Counted from the first letter of the stretch, positions 37,791-47,733 are shown. The stretch is DNA of 64,000 nucleotides from JACKHO01 sp041398745 (GCA_041398745.1 JAWKUB010000004.1:682001-746000), one strand, 5' to 3'. Numbers and translations: made by a program. Notes: generated by a model from the sequence alone, not told the origin.

Positions 37791-38408
37791 TTAAGCAGTC
37801 GGCACAACGAACTTCTTTCTCGCTTGAAGGGCCTTCTGTCTGGCAAAGCAGTCATCGGTATGGTCGTTGACCAGTCCCATGGCCTGCATGAAAGAGTAGA
37901 CAGTGGTGGGGCCGACGAATTTCCAGCCGCGCTTCTTCAGGTCTTTGGAGAGAGCAACGGCCTCGTTTGACGTCGTGAGGCACTGCACGTCCTGGGCGGT
38001 CAACTTTTGGGGACGATTCGATGCGGACGGCTCATACTTCCAGACAAACGCGGCAAGTGAACCGAACTCTTCGATGACTTCCAAAGCCCGCTGCGCGTTG
38101 TTGATAGCGGCTTCGATTTTACCGCGATGCCGCACAATTCCGGCGTCACCAAGCAGCCGCTCAATATCCCGCTTGCCAAACTTAGCGACCGACTCAATCT
38201 CAAATTGCTTGAACGCTGTTCGGAAGTTCTCGCGTTTGTTGAGAATGATGCGCCAACTCAGACCGCTCTGAAAGCCTTCCAGGGTCAGCTTCTCGAAGAG
38301 CCTACTGTCATCGCCAACGGGGAATCCCCATTCGGTGTCGTGATACGGTTCGAACTCTGGAATGCCAGCACACCAGAAACAACGTGTTTTCTCTCGCGAT
38401 TCGCTCAT
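37791..38408 (-). CDS. tag: DNA-3-methyladenine glycosylase I
   Basis: 205 residues. The enzyme removes N3-methyladenine from alkylated DNA to start base-excision repair. The N-terminal CFWCAGIPEFEPYHDTEWGF contains the zinc Cys and the substrate pocket; LFEKLTLEGFQSGLSWRIIL carries the conserved Glu/Trp that recognise the base; WKFVGPTTVYSFMQAMGLVN is the helix-hairpin-helix end block, followed by the zinc ligands H and C in DHTDDCF. Length and order match Tag. It is followed downstream on the minus strand by a palindromic repeat. Confidence 0.95.
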   Translation of the reverse strand: MSESREKTRCFWCAGIPEFEPYHDTEWGFPVGDDSRLFEKLTLEGFQSGLSWRIILNKRENFRTAFKQFEIESVAKFGKRDIERLLGDAGIVRHRGKIEAAINNAQRALEVIEEFGSLAAFVWKYEPSASNRPQKLTAQDVQCLTTSNEAVALSKDLKKRGWKFVGPTTVYSFMQAMGLVNDHTDDCFARQKALQARKKFVVPTA

Positions 38409-38437
38409 TTTCGCTGCGTCCTTCTACCCAGGCGAAA

Positions 38438-38621
38438 TCAACCAGCCACCACATTGGAGACCGGCATGGTGAACAGGTCGATGCGTTCCTGCTTGCTCAG
38501 CGCAAATCCCACGTTGATCACCAATTCTTCGAGCGGAATAGGCTGACAATCGACGATATGCGGGAAATGTGTGTGCATCCAAATGTACGTACGCTCGATA
38601 ATGCTTGCCTGCTCACCGTCG
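38438..38621 (-). pseudogene. Truncated copy of the methyltransferase gene at 29151-29795
   Basis: The frame encodes GEQASIIERTYIWMHTHFPH and onward to the C-terminus, nearly the same as the last 60 residues of the intact enzyme, with the same stop position give or take one residue. Nucleotide identity by eye is about nine in ten. The 5' two thirds, including the SAM site, are missing; the break is exactly where the roughly 100-bp repeat at 38622 begins. Confidence 0.8.
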
Positions 38622-38723
38622 GGCTGGGTGGCACGACCCAGAACGAAACGGAGTGAAGTGACGGGCATAGAAAACTGCGATGACCACACCCTTCGTGCCT
38701 CAGGGTGTGCCACCCGACCCGCT
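38622..38723. repeat. About 100-bp dispersed repeat, copy 1
   Basis: Begins GGCTGGGTGGCACGACCCAG and ends CAGGGTGTGCCACCCG; the ends are inverted versions of each other (GGGTGGCAC / GTGCCACCC). Copy 2 is at 39156-39255. A related tail (CCTTCGTGCCTCAGAGCGTG) occurs near 27718-27750. Confidence 0.8.
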
Positions 38724-39134
38724 CAAAAGGATTTGCTGCCGTTCATGCGAGCACACAATGTTGTGGATCCATAGGAAGACATCCTGATCTTCAGCGTCCG
38801 ACGGCCAGAATGGATTTCCATCGGTGTCCGGCTTTCGAGGATACGTCTTTTCGTAAAGACACTTCTTCTTCCAAAACACCTGAAAACGTCGTTCGTCTCC
38901 GTTCGTATCAACGGTGGTAGTCAGTGCGTCGTCGACAACTGCATTGATGCCGTCGAGAAACAGGTGAATCTCTCCACCCGACTTGAACAAACATGCCAAA
39001 CTTCCATCCTGTTCACTGAATTTACCGTGGGTATCCTTCCAAGTTTGGTCGAGGCATTCCGACATAGTTCCGGTCGATGGATCAAAAAATCTCACATCTC
39101 CAGCGCGCTCAAAGTTCACGACAATGACACTCAT
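38700..39134 (-). CDS. Protein of unknown function ending inside a repeat
   Basis: 144 residues from ATG 39134 (MSVIVVNFERAGDVRFFDPS). Strand-rich soluble protein with conserved-looking aromatic and charged residues (EIHLFLDGINAVVDDAL; FQVFWKKKCLYEKTYPRK). No signal peptide and no known domain. Its last residues (SGSGGTP) and stop are supplied by repeat copy 1, so the original C-terminus may have been replaced. It lies between the two repeat copies. Confidence 0.5.
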   Translation of the reverse strand: MSVIVVNFERAGDVRFFDPSTGTMSECLDQTWKDTHGKFSEQDGSLACLFKSGGEIHLFLDGINAVVDDALTTTVDTNGDERRFQVFWKKKCLYEKTYPRKPDTDGNPFWPSDAEDQDVFLWIHNIVCSHERQQILLSGSGGTP

Positions 39135-39155
39135 ATGGCAGCATCGGTAATTCAC

Positions 39156-39255
39156 GGCTGGGTGGCACGACCCAGAACGAAACGGAGTGAAGTGATGGGC
39201 GTGGCAATTCGCGAAGACCACACCCTTCGTGCCTCAGGGTGTGCCACCCGCCCCG
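39156..39255. repeat. About 100-bp dispersed repeat, copy 2
   Basis: Same orientation and nearly the same sequence as copy 1 at 38622-38723, differing mainly in the central 20 bases. Together the copies bracket the unknown gene 38700-39134. Confidence 0.8.
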
Positions 39256-39308
39256 CTTTGTGACGTGAACTACGGATCGTGGCAACTGCCTGGAGGCTGG
39301 ACAGAAAT

Positions 39309-39372
39309 CGCACTGCTGGACAAGCCAGCAGTGGCACCCAACATCTTTCCAATTTCAGCAGTGCCACCCGCC
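39309..39372. repeat. Palindromic repeat GCACTGCTGG...CCAGCAGTGGC
   Basis: A hairpin CACTGCTGG/CCAGCAGTG at 39310-39333 followed by a second GCAGTGCCACCC at about 39358-39370. It ends 2 bp before the stop of the nuclease gene at 39374. Confidence 0.6.
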
Positions 39373-39373
39373 G

Positions 39374-39913
39374 TTATTCATGTTGAAGGTAGAATCGTTC
39401 GACGAGGTCAAGGATAAAGTCGGAAGGGTCCTCGCCGCGTTCCTTAATGTCTATCATTTCAAGCAGGTTGTCCACTGTAATGAAGAGGATCACTTTTTCG
39501 TCCTCACTAAAAATTGAATTCCGCTTGATGTGTGCTGCGTCGTTTGGCTTGCGATTACAGCACATGATCCCTAGTCGTCCCATGCCTTTGGTCAGGTAGT
39601 TTCTAGTTTGATTTGTTTCGTCTTTACCGATCTCAGTCTTGTCGTAGTTTTTGAACTCGAACAGGATAAGCCGTGCGCCCAATTCTTGATAAAGGTATCC
39701 CCAGTTGTTGTCACCCGCGAAATTCCGATTAGGAAATACCGCGTCCCTTCGATCAATGCCGGAAAATGTACGGGGCTGTATCTTTGGTGGCGTCAACGGC
39801 GGGACAAATAAATATGTGAGCGTGTCAATACAAATATCTTCGAATTGCTTCCAACCGCCGGTGCCGGCCGGACACGCTTTTAGCCGTTTCCGAAGATCGC
39901 CCGGAGTTGTCAT
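39374..39913 (-). CDS. Predicted PD-(D/E)xK nuclease, partner of the TIR protein
   Basis: 179 residues. The motif Asp57 (SGIDRRDAVFPN) then Glu86-Phe-Lys88 (RLILFEFKNYD) fits a restriction-endonuclease fold, with Glu25 in WKQFEDICIDTL as a possible first helix residue. A helix with DETNQTRNYL follows, as in many such enzymes. Its start overlaps the stop of the TIR gene by 4 bp (ATGA), so the two are translationally coupled. The protein may cut DNA or RNA, or act as a structural partner. The family is not one I can name. Confidence 0.6.
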   Translation of the reverse strand: MTTPGDLRKRLKACPAGTGGWKQFEDICIDTLTYLFVPPLTPPKIQPRTFSGIDRRDAVFPNRNFAGDNNWGYLYQELGARLILFEFKNYDKTEIGKDETNQTRNYLTKGMGRLGIMCCNRKPNDAAHIKRNSIFSEDEKVILFITVDNLLEMIDIKERGEDPSDFILDLVERFYLQHE

Positions 39914-40779
39914 TGACGGGCATCTCCAACGAAGTAACGGCGCACGATCGCAGGACGCTTCGAAAGGAGTTGACGTAACTCAGTGCCGTCAATTACGCGG
40001 AGGTCAATACGCGCTTTGTCAGTCGCCTCAGCCAAGTAGTCACGTGCGACTGACGTTAGGATGCCATTCGTTACCAACAGGCCTTTATGTGTCGATGGGT
40101 ACGCGGTCACCCGCATCGCCAAATGCTGAATCGAGCGAAGGTTTACTCGGTCCTCTCGGTACAGCTTGAGTTCTACGAGCCAAGTTTCCGTTGTTGTGGA
40201 ACCAAACGGATCGGTAGCCGGGTACGATGCTTCAAGATCGTACCCTTTGTCCTGTGGTCCGACTTCTCGTCGTATGTCCTGAAATCCAAGGTCAGCGAGC
40301 AGATCGCTGACTAATTCGATAAATGTTTGCTCATTGCGTATTTGAGAGAAGTCAATGTCGGGAATTACCCCGAGCTGATTCGTTAGGTTTTTGATTTGGG
40401 CGTCGAAATCGGTTCGAAGGTCCAAATACTTAAGATTGGCCAATGCCGGCGGAAGATTGCAGTCGGCAATCAGCACCGGAATCAGTGTGACGGCACGGTT
40501 TCGCAATTGTGAATTCAGAGCGGCATGCCACTCAGCGCGGACCCAATTCGAATCTACCGCATTAGGCGATAGCAACACCAACAAAACGTCACTCGCCGCA
40601 AGTCCTTCGTCAATTCGTTTTGCGATGGAGTCGCCGGGCTGCAACTCCCATTCGGAAAACCAGACTCGGAGTCCGGCTGAAGAAAGCGATTCCGCTACAC
40701 GGTTTGCAGCCGCTCGATCCGCCGATGCGTAACTGATGAAAACTTGTTGCGGCGGATCTGCCGTTTCGGTTTCAGCCAT
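39910..40779 (-). CDS. TIR domain fused to an Mrr-like restriction endonuclease domain
   Basis: 289 residues. Residues 12-135 are a TIR domain: QVFISYASADRAAANRVAES, then SEWELQPGDSIAKRI, and SPNAVDSNWVRAEW with Glu83 at the position of the NADase catalytic Glu in SARM1-type TIRs. Residues about 150-285 resemble the Mrr catalytic fold: GFQDIRREVGPQDKGYDLEA (Asp181), WLVELKLY (Glu203-x-Lys205), then THKGLLVTNGILTSVARDYL and IDLRVIDGTELRQLL. Bacterial TIR proteins commonly act in anti-phage abortive defence by depleting NAD. Here the sensor would be a nuclease-like domain. First gene of a two-gene operon. Confidence 0.75.
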   Translation of the reverse strand: MAETETADPPQQVFISYASADRAAANRVAESLSSAGLRVWFSEWELQPGDSIAKRIDEGLAASDVLLVLLSPNAVDSNWVRAEWHAALNSQLRNRAVTLIPVLIADCNLPPALANLKYLDLRTDFDAQIKNLTNQLGVIPDIDFSQIRNEQTFIELVSDLLADLGFQDIRREVGPQDKGYDLEASYPATDPFGSTTTETWLVELKLYREDRVNLRSIQHLAMRVTAYPSTHKGLLVTNGILTSVARDYLAEATDKARIDLRVIDGTELRQLLSKRPAIVRRYFVGDARQ

Positions 40780-40828
40780 CCAGATTCTCGGATCTCAGAT
40801 TTGACCGTGGGGTTCGAGAGCACACTAA

Positions 40829-40996
40829 CTTGCTTTTCTACAGAATCATGCTGCCTTTGCTGGCCAAGTCCCACGGGAATTCTCCGCGAAAGGCAGAATG
40901 GAACGTGTTGTCAAATTGTTCCACGCCCAGCTGTCAGAAAGTGGTCACTTGGATGTCACCGCTGTTCTTGATCAGGACTTGAGGCAGCAAACTTGA
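40829..40996 (+). other. Possible gene remnant or tiny ORF
   Basis: A plus-strand frame open from 40829 to the TGA at 40996 reads AFLQNHAAFAGQVPREFSAK then, after an internal ATG at 40898, MERVVKLFHAQLSESGHLDV. It looks protein-like but has no good start or ribosome site, and may be the 3' end of a lost gene. Confidence 0.25.
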
Positions 40997-41017
40997 CTCG
41001 TCTGTGCCGAAACACAA

Positions 41018-42484
<1,467 letters not shown>

Positions 42485-42710
42485 GGTCGACTCCAATGGT
42501 GGGCTCAGTATTGAGGCGGGGAACCACGCTAAGTCTCGGGAAGTGCATACCTTCCCCCGCGTGGTTTGTCTCAGAATGTTATCAATTTCGGCTGATGAAT
42601 GTCGAGCCGATTACGCTGGAATCGGTCTTTGAGCCGGATTTGGGGCTTCCGACACAGCTGTTCCAGTCGCACATGTTGCATCAGCCGAACAATTGATTCA
42701 GGTGGGCCGG

Positions 42711-43904
42711 TTACTCACCGAGGGCCAGAATGGCGTCGGTTCTGAGAATTGGATTGCCAAGTTGCTGCTTAAGTGCCGCGTACCGCTGGCGGTATTCATC
42801 GGCCCGAGAATCAGCACTTTCTGGTGATCCGGTGGTGCGACGAACAGCCCTAATGAGCAAGTTTTTCGCCGTATGCTCCAGATCAATAAACTCGACCACC
42901 TGAGTCGAGTAGCCATTCGCCTCCAGTGCGGCGGCCCGGAGTGTGTCGGTCGCCAGCGAGGCGAACTTCTCGCGGACAATGCCGTACTCAGTGAGGAGTT
43001 GAAGCCGATTGGCCTCAAGCTGGGACGCCAGTTCGTGCTGGCAACACGGAACCGCCAGAATGACTGAGGCCCGCTGCTCGACCGCCCAGCAAAGTGTGTC
43101 GTCGGTTGCGGTGTCGCAGGCGTGCAGGGAGACGACCAGGTGGACCGGTTCCTCACCGAGCAGGCTGCGGACATCGGCGATTTCGCCCGTTGAAAATGAC
43201 AAGCCATTCAGCCTCAGTTCATTTGCAATGGACTGGGCGCGTGTGATGACGTCGACGTTGCGATCAATTCCGTGCACGGAAACCTGGCGTCCCCGGATTT
43301 CCGTCAGGTAGTGGTGCAGCGCAAAGGTCAGATAGCTTAGCCCGCAGCCGAAGTCGACGATGTTCAGACAGCCTTCGGCGGGAAGACTGTCGTAGATGTC
43401 GTTCACGAAATCGAGGTAGCGATTGATCTGCCGAAACTTCTTCTGCTTCTTCGCTTTGATTTGTCCATCAACGCTGGTCAGCCCCAGTTCGACAAGAAAC
43501 GGTGCGCTGGACTCCGGTGACAACAAATACTGCTTTTGCCTGTCGTGACTCTGCGGCTCAACCGATTTGCTGGAAGCCGTTCGCGTCAACCACGCCTTTC
43601 GCTTCCCCGTGCGTAATTGGATTTTCTCTTTGGTCGTGACCAGTAAGGCGTCGCGATAAACCACTGACACGAGTTCGGCGATACGCGTTGCCGACTCGTT
43701 CAGTCCGACGTTCTCATGAATCGCCTGCTTGCCGCGTTGATGGGTCCACTGGAGGACAGACTCCTGCTTCAATTGAATGAGGCGCACGTCGAGACGGCCA
43801 GGAGCATCATGGCCACCTCGCGCCTTGCTGAGCACCAGCGAGACGAAACTCTCCTCAAGGAGTGCCGTTCGCACTGCATCCAGAAACTCGTCAGACTCGG
43901 CCAT
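42711..43904 (-). CDS. SAM-dependent methyltransferase (METTL25/Methyltransf_32-like)
   Basis: 397 residues from ATG 43904; an ORF start 42 bp upstream is possible. N-terminal about 150 residues form an alpha/beta region of unknown role. The basic helix KAKKQKKFRQINRYLDFVND precedes the SAM site NIVDFGCGLSYLTFALHHYL, then HGIDRNVDVITRAQ. The motif VVSLHACDTATDDTLCWAVE followed by AVPCCQHELASQLE is typical of the Methyltransf_32 group. Eukaryotic relatives methylate RNA or protein; the bacterial substrate is unknown. Confidence 0.8.
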   Translation of the reverse strand: MAESDEFLDAVRTALLEESFVSLVLSKARGGHDAPGRLDVRLIQLKQESVLQWTHQRGKQAIHENVGLNESATRIAELVSVVYRDALLVTTKEKIQLRTGKRKAWLTRTASSKSVEPQSHDRQKQYLLSPESSAPFLVELGLTSVDGQIKAKKQKKFRQINRYLDFVNDIYDSLPAEGCLNIVDFGCGLSYLTFALHHYLTEIRGRQVSVHGIDRNVDVITRAQSIANELRLNGLSFSTGEIADVRSLLGEEPVHLVVSLHACDTATDDTLCWAVEQRASVILAVPCCQHELASQLEANRLQLLTEYGIVREKFASLATDTLRAAALEANGYSTQVVEFIDLEHTAKNLLIRAVRRTTGSPESADSRADEYRQRYAALKQQLGNPILRTDAILALGE

Positions 43905-44017
43905 AAGTTTTAATTCGCGGTGTTGTGATGAACTCAAGGCGTGCATGGTGCCGGGGATGTCTCACGCATGCAAGGGTGTCATTGAAGTTCCCAACAGATA
44001 CTGGTCGTAGACCTTTG

Positions 44018-44180
44018 CCCCCTCTCCCTCGCGATGGCCCGGCCACGTAGTGACACATTCGCTGCGGGGGAAAGGGCCGGGGAGAGGGGACGAGTTCTGC
44101 AAAATCAGAGCACCGGCAACGTTTGCCCCCCTCATCTGGCCTATCGGCCATCTTCTCCCCCCAATGGGTGGAGAAGAGAG
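44018..44180. repeat. Two intergenic hairpin repeats (CCCTCTCC/GGAGAGGG type)
   Basis: 44018-44089 has the arms CCCCCTCTCC and GGGGAGAGGGG around GGCCCGGCC. 44125-44180 pairs CTTCTCC with GGAGAAG and includes GGCCTATCGGCC. Both look like dispersed palindromic repeats filling the 383-bp gap 43905-44287, where no gene is seen. Confidence 0.6.
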
Positions 44181-44287
44181 TTTCACATGCATCAGATACC
44201 TGCTCGTTACACAGACGTTGCGCCGCTAACTGAGTTCTGCGGCTACGATGTGGGCGTTGATGCGTCTTCCCCATTTGGAGCCAAGAA

Positions 44288-45664
44288 ATGAAGAGAGTAT
44301 TCCTTGCGTCCGTCGTGACGATCGCTGCAATTTCGACTGCGGTACTCGGATATCAACATGCAAACGGAGGAGGAAAGGCATCGCGAAGTGTCGATTCCAT
44401 TGCCGTCCTGCGTGCCGAAGGGCCCCCAGCACTGGAGCGGCTTCTCGCCGAACGCGAAGCCTTAATCAGTTCGACGGATGCTTTATCTGTCGATCGCGAA
44501 CAGCAATTGAATGAACTCGTCTCCAACATTCGTGCCGTCAGCGGACAACATTACGGCGAGCATTCGGGGCTGTACTGGTACACCGACCTTGACCAGGCCA
44601 GACAGGTCAGTGCAGAAAGTAGCAAACCAGTTCTCTCGCTGAGACTTTTGGGTGATCTTCGCGAAGAACTGACGTGTGCGAACAGCCGCTTCTTTCGCGT
44701 CTTACTGTACGCGAATCCTGAAATCGCGGCGGAAATGAAAGGCAAGTTCGTCCTCCACAGGTCGAGCGAGCGGGATGTCCCCATTGTCACCACGGATTTC
44801 GGCAACGGACGCCAACTGAAGCGGACGGTCACCGGGAATAGCGTGCATTACGTATTGGATGCTGAAGGACATCCCCTCGATGCCCTCCCCGGCCTGCAAA
44901 GTCCGGCGGCATTCCTCGACTGGCTCAAACGCGTACGGCCACTGGCTGAGGAAGTGCGAATGAATCCAGCCGAACGGAACAGTCTCGTGCGGGCATTTCA
45001 CCAGGCAGAACTGAAACGGCTCGACGCCGCCTGGGAGGCGAAATTCGTCAGTGCCTTCGCTGCGTTGTCGCGAACAGGTCAAGTGCGTATGCCCTCTCCT
45101 TACATTACCACGGGAGCAATTGAAGGCGTCGCCGTCATTCCTGCAAATCGAGCTATGGCACTGGCGATTCCCAAGAGTGCGGTGGAAACGCCGCTAATGA
45201 GAGCAATTCGCATGGAGAAGGCCGACGACTCTGAACAGAAACCAGAATTATGGGAATTTCTGGCACGAAGCTATGGAGAAGCATGCCAGTTCCACGAGGA
45301 CAGCCGCAGCATTATCGCTGAGGAATACAACCGCCTCATGCCGCGCGCTTCCACCGAAGAACGCGAACTATTCGTCGTTCAAGTCGTCCAGCGACTGGAA
45401 GCCAACGTCAACATTGACACGTTGCGGAATGAACAGGAACTGCATCGCCAAATTCACACCTGGTTTGTCAGCGACGGATTCCCGCAAGACTTTGATGGCG
45501 TGAACGATGTTGTCTACGCCCAACTCTTCTACACACCAAAGTCCGACCCCTGGCTCGGCCTGTACGATCCCTACGCCTATGCGGCGCTCGACAATGCCGG
45601 TCAAACGACGCCAGAGGAGACTGTGAACGTCACGAATCAAGAACTGACTTCGACACGTCCGTAA
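44288..45664 (+). CDS. Secreted thioredoxin-like protein
   Basis: 458 residues with a signal peptide (RVFLASVVTIAAISTAVLGY). Residues about 95-225 have thioredoxin-like secondary structure: LYWYTDLDQARQVSAESSKP, LSLRLLGDLREELTCANSRF (a single Cys instead of CxxC), VHYVLDAEGHPLDALPGL. The C-terminal half is helical and ends with WLGLYDPYAYAALDN. Without the CxxC it is unlikely to be a redox enzyme; a structural role is more plausible. Monocistronic, followed by a terminator. Confidence 0.6.
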   Translation: MKRVFLASVVTIAAISTAVLGYQHANGGGKASRSVDSIAVLRAEGPPALERLLAEREALISSTDALSVDREQQLNELVSNIRAVSGQHYGEHSGLYWYTDLDQARQVSAESSKPVLSLRLLGDLREELTCANSRFFRVLLYANPEIAAEMKGKFVLHRSSERDVPIVTTDFGNGRQLKRTVTGNSVHYVLDAEGHPLDALPGLQSPAAFLDWLKRVRPLAEEVRMNPAERNSLVRAFHQAELKRLDAAWEAKFVSAFAALSRTGQVRMPSPYITTGAIEGVAVIPANRAMALAIPKSAVETPLMRAIRMEKADDSEQKPELWEFLARSYGEACQFHEDSRSIIAEEYNRLMPRASTEERELFVVQVVQRLEANVNIDTLRNEQELHRQIHTWFVSDGFPQDFDGVNDVVYAQLFYTPKSDPWLGLYDPYAYAALDNAGQTTPEETVNVTNQELTSTRP

Positions 45665-45686
45665 CGGAAATGGATGAAGGCCAATA

Positions 45687-45719
45687 AAAAACGCCCGGAT
45701 GTTTAATTCGGGCGTTTGC
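45687..45719 (+). terminator. Rho-independent terminator
   Basis: Stem AAACGCCCG/CGGGCGTTT (45689-45697 with 45709-45717) with an 11-nt loop, 23 bp after the thioredoxin-like gene. The T-run is short. Confidence 0.65.
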
Positions 45720-45770
45720 TATTTGGTTGATGTTGTTTCAAAGCCTTTCAGCCTATGAAGTACTTTCTGG

Positions 45771-45802
45771 AAAAACACAGACAGGAATGTCTGTGCCACT
45801 TG
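45771..45802. repeat. CACAGACA-type repeat
   Basis: Contains ACACAGACAGGAATGTCTGT followed by GCCAC, the same palindrome as at 26259 and 29841, between the terminator and the convergent cytochrome gene. Confidence 0.8.
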
Positions 45803-45829
45803 TTCTGAAACCATCTGTGGGAACAGGGA

Positions 45830-46273
45830 CTACTGAGCGTGCAGGTAGTCGTGACAGGCCATGCAGTTGGCCGTTAATCCCTGATAAACAAACGCGGCCC
45901 CTTCGATGTTTTCTTCATCGGCCATTTCACCCAATCGAGTGGTCAGGCGGAGGAATTCCAGTTTGAAGTGGTTGTAGAGTTCATCATCGACTTTGTCCCC
46001 GCTCTCTGGCTTAGGGGCATCGAGGCTGGTTTGTTTGAGGGCACCGGCACCTTTGCGGATTTCTTCAAAATCGTGCGTGACCAGTCCCTTCATGACGCGC
46101 TGTGAGTGATACAGCTTGGCGTGCATGAACGTTTGCAGGTCCGGGTTTGGCTTTTCGTCTTCCTCAATCGGAATTGGTTTGACCTGAGCGAATGACTCTG
46201 GCGAACTCCCCTGCCCCGCCACAAAACAAACCAGCAAAGCCAGCAGGAACATTTTCCAAAATGGTGAACGCAT
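45830..46273 (-). CDS. Cytochrome c'-like monoheme protein
   Basis: 147 residues with a signal peptide (FWKMFLLALLVCFVAGQG) and AAGGAGAG before the ATG. Helical throughout, with the only heme site at the very end: GLTANCMACHDYLHAQ. A C-terminal CxxCH on a four-helix bundle is the cytochrome c' arrangement, which binds NO or CO or carries electrons. A relative (55977-56429) lies at the other end of the respiratory locus. Last gene of the minus-strand cbb3 operon, though a 75-bp gap separates it from 46348-46827. Confidence 0.75.
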   Translation of the reverse strand: MRSPFWKMFLLALLVCFVAGQGSSPESFAQVKPIPIEEDEKPNPDLQTFMHAKLYHSQRVMKGLVTHDFEEIRKGAGALKQTSLDAPKPESGDKVDDELYNHFKLEFLRLTTRLGEMADEENIEGAAFVYQGLTANCMACHDYLHAQ

Positions 46274-46347
46274 GAATTCTCTCCTTGTTCATCAGCGGTT
46301 GCGTCCGATCGAATAAACAGGATTGGACCAAAGTTCAGCCAAGTACC

Positions 46348-46827
46348 TCAAGAGGACTTTGTTAATCCCCACTTCGCGAGGAGCACACCAATCGCGAGTA
46401 TGTGCAGCAGTACGGCAATAAGCCCCACGCCAATCAGGGTGTCTGTACCGTCCTTCTTGACGACTGTTCTGCCGAGGATTTGCCGATTAATGACGCCACA
46501 CACCCAGCTCCAGTGAAGCATGACATGGAGTGTGATTCCGGCGGTGAGAATCGCTAAAGCATTGAACTGCACATTCTCCCAGCCGACGACATCGAGCCCC
46601 CAAATGCTGTAGCCGGCGGCCTCAATTCCAGCCGGAAACACGTACTGGAGGACGGCTGAGGTCCAGACCAGAAAGACAAAGTTGATGAGCAACAGCACAT
46701 CCAGCCAGAAATTTACAATGGTTTTCGACAAACCAAGCAGAAAGCCACCCGATGCGCCGGCTTGTGGCGGATCGCATTCCTGTTTCTGGGGAGTTGTTGG
46801 TTCCGTAACAGTCGATTCGCCAGACAT
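46348..46827 (-). CDS. DUF4405-like membrane protein
   Basis: 159 residues with a polar N-terminus and three to four membrane helices (LDVLLLINFVFLVWTSAVLQ; FNALAILTAGITLHVMLHWS; IGVGLIAVLLHILAIGVLLA). The His residues in HVMLHWSW and LLHIL are placed like heme-b ligands of DUF4405-type proteins, so it may be a small cytochrome b. It lies 39 bp after the SafE-like gene and is likely in the same operon. Confidence 0.6.
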   Translation of the reverse strand: MSGESTVTEPTTPQKQECDPPQAGASGGFLLGLSKTIVNFWLDVLLLINFVFLVWTSAVLQYVFPAGIEAAGYSIWGLDVVGWENVQFNALAILTAGITLHVMLHWSWVCGVINRQILGRTVVKKDGTDTLIGVGLIAVLLHILAIGVLLAKWGLTKSS

Positions 46828-46866
46828 GAGTCAATTGAAATTCTTAGGGAGATAAACAGCAGGAAA

Positions 46867-47733
46867 TTATTGTGAGCCGCCAGCGGCCTGTAGAGATTGT
46901 TTCGGCGCTGCAATCTCGGCGTCGGCAGTCGTTTCCACCGGATTTGTTGTTGATGAGGCAACCGCGTCCGCATGGTCGCCCTCGGGCGTGTTCGATGCAA
47001 TGGTGCTGGCCGGAGAATCATCGACAGGATGACAAAACGGGCACCCTTTCGTCTCCACGACTCCAGGGAGCGTGACAAAGCCAACTCCGCGAGCAAGAGT
47101 CAACGCGCCCGTGAGTACAACACACCAGCCAGCAATGCGGAACATGCGGGCACGTGCTGTCATCGATAATAAGCTGCCACCGACCCCCGTGATTACCATG
47201 AGCGGCACTGTTCCCAAGCCGAACACAATCATGAGGACAGGGCCCCAAATCATACTGCGGGTTGCTGCGGCCAGAGCCAATGCACCGTAAAGCAGCCCAC
47301 AGGGGAGAAATCCTGTGATGACGCCAGCGAGAAACCGGCTGCGCCAGCCGGGCATGGTGAGAAATGTTTTGAACATTGAGCCGGTCAAACATCCGGCTTC
47401 AGACGCCTTGCCAACCGTGGCTCCCCAGAGCGGAACACCGGCTGAGACAAGTCCTTGATAGATGAGAAACAATCCGGCCAGCACACACAGAATCGCAGGA
47501 ACGTTGAGCCACAGCGTCGACTCATTCGTCACGCGGTCTCCCAGAAATCCCGCCCCCAAACCAAGAACAGCATAGGTGAAAATTCGACCGCTGCTGTAGA
47601 GCGACTGCCGAGCGGCGTTGTGCCAGAGGTTCGGCGAATTGAGCCCCAAGATGACGGCAAAACCACCGCACATGCCAATGCAATGCGACGAGCCAAGCAG
47701 GCCAGCCAGAAAAAGCATGGGGATTTCGGTCAT
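46867..47733 (-). CDS. SafE/TauE-like membrane protein of the cbb3 assembly locus
   Basis: 288 residues, about six membrane helices. The N-terminus AGLLGSSHCIGMCGGFAVIL is the HCxxMCGG signature of the sulfite exporter TauE/SafE-like group that accompanies CcoI, and FLPCGLLYGALALAAATRS is its second-half repeat. Such proteins are linked to copper handling during oxidase maturation. Overlaps the end of the copper ATPase by 4 bp, showing translational coupling. The soluble tail (about residues 225-288) has FCHPVD and is Thr/Ala-rich. Confidence 0.8.
   Translation of the reverse strand: MTEIPMLFLAGLLGSSHCIGMCGGFAVILGLNSPNLWHNAARQSLYSSGRIFTYAVLGLGAGFLGDRVTNESTLWLNVPAILCVLAGLFLIYQGLVSAGVPLWGATVGKASEAGCLTGSMFKTFLTMPGWRSRFLAGVITGFLPCGLLYGALALAAATRSMIWGPVLMIVFGLGTVPLMVITGVGGSLLSMTARARMFRIAGWCVVLTGALTLARGVGFVTLPGVVETKGCPFCHPVDDSPASTIASNTPEGDHADAVASSTTNPVETTADAEIAAPKQSLQAAGGSQ

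Noticed and set aside
38438..38713. 91-codon frame as an independent gene
   Set aside because: Its start lies in a dispersed repeat and the rest is a truncated copy of the methyltransferase C-terminus without the SAM site.
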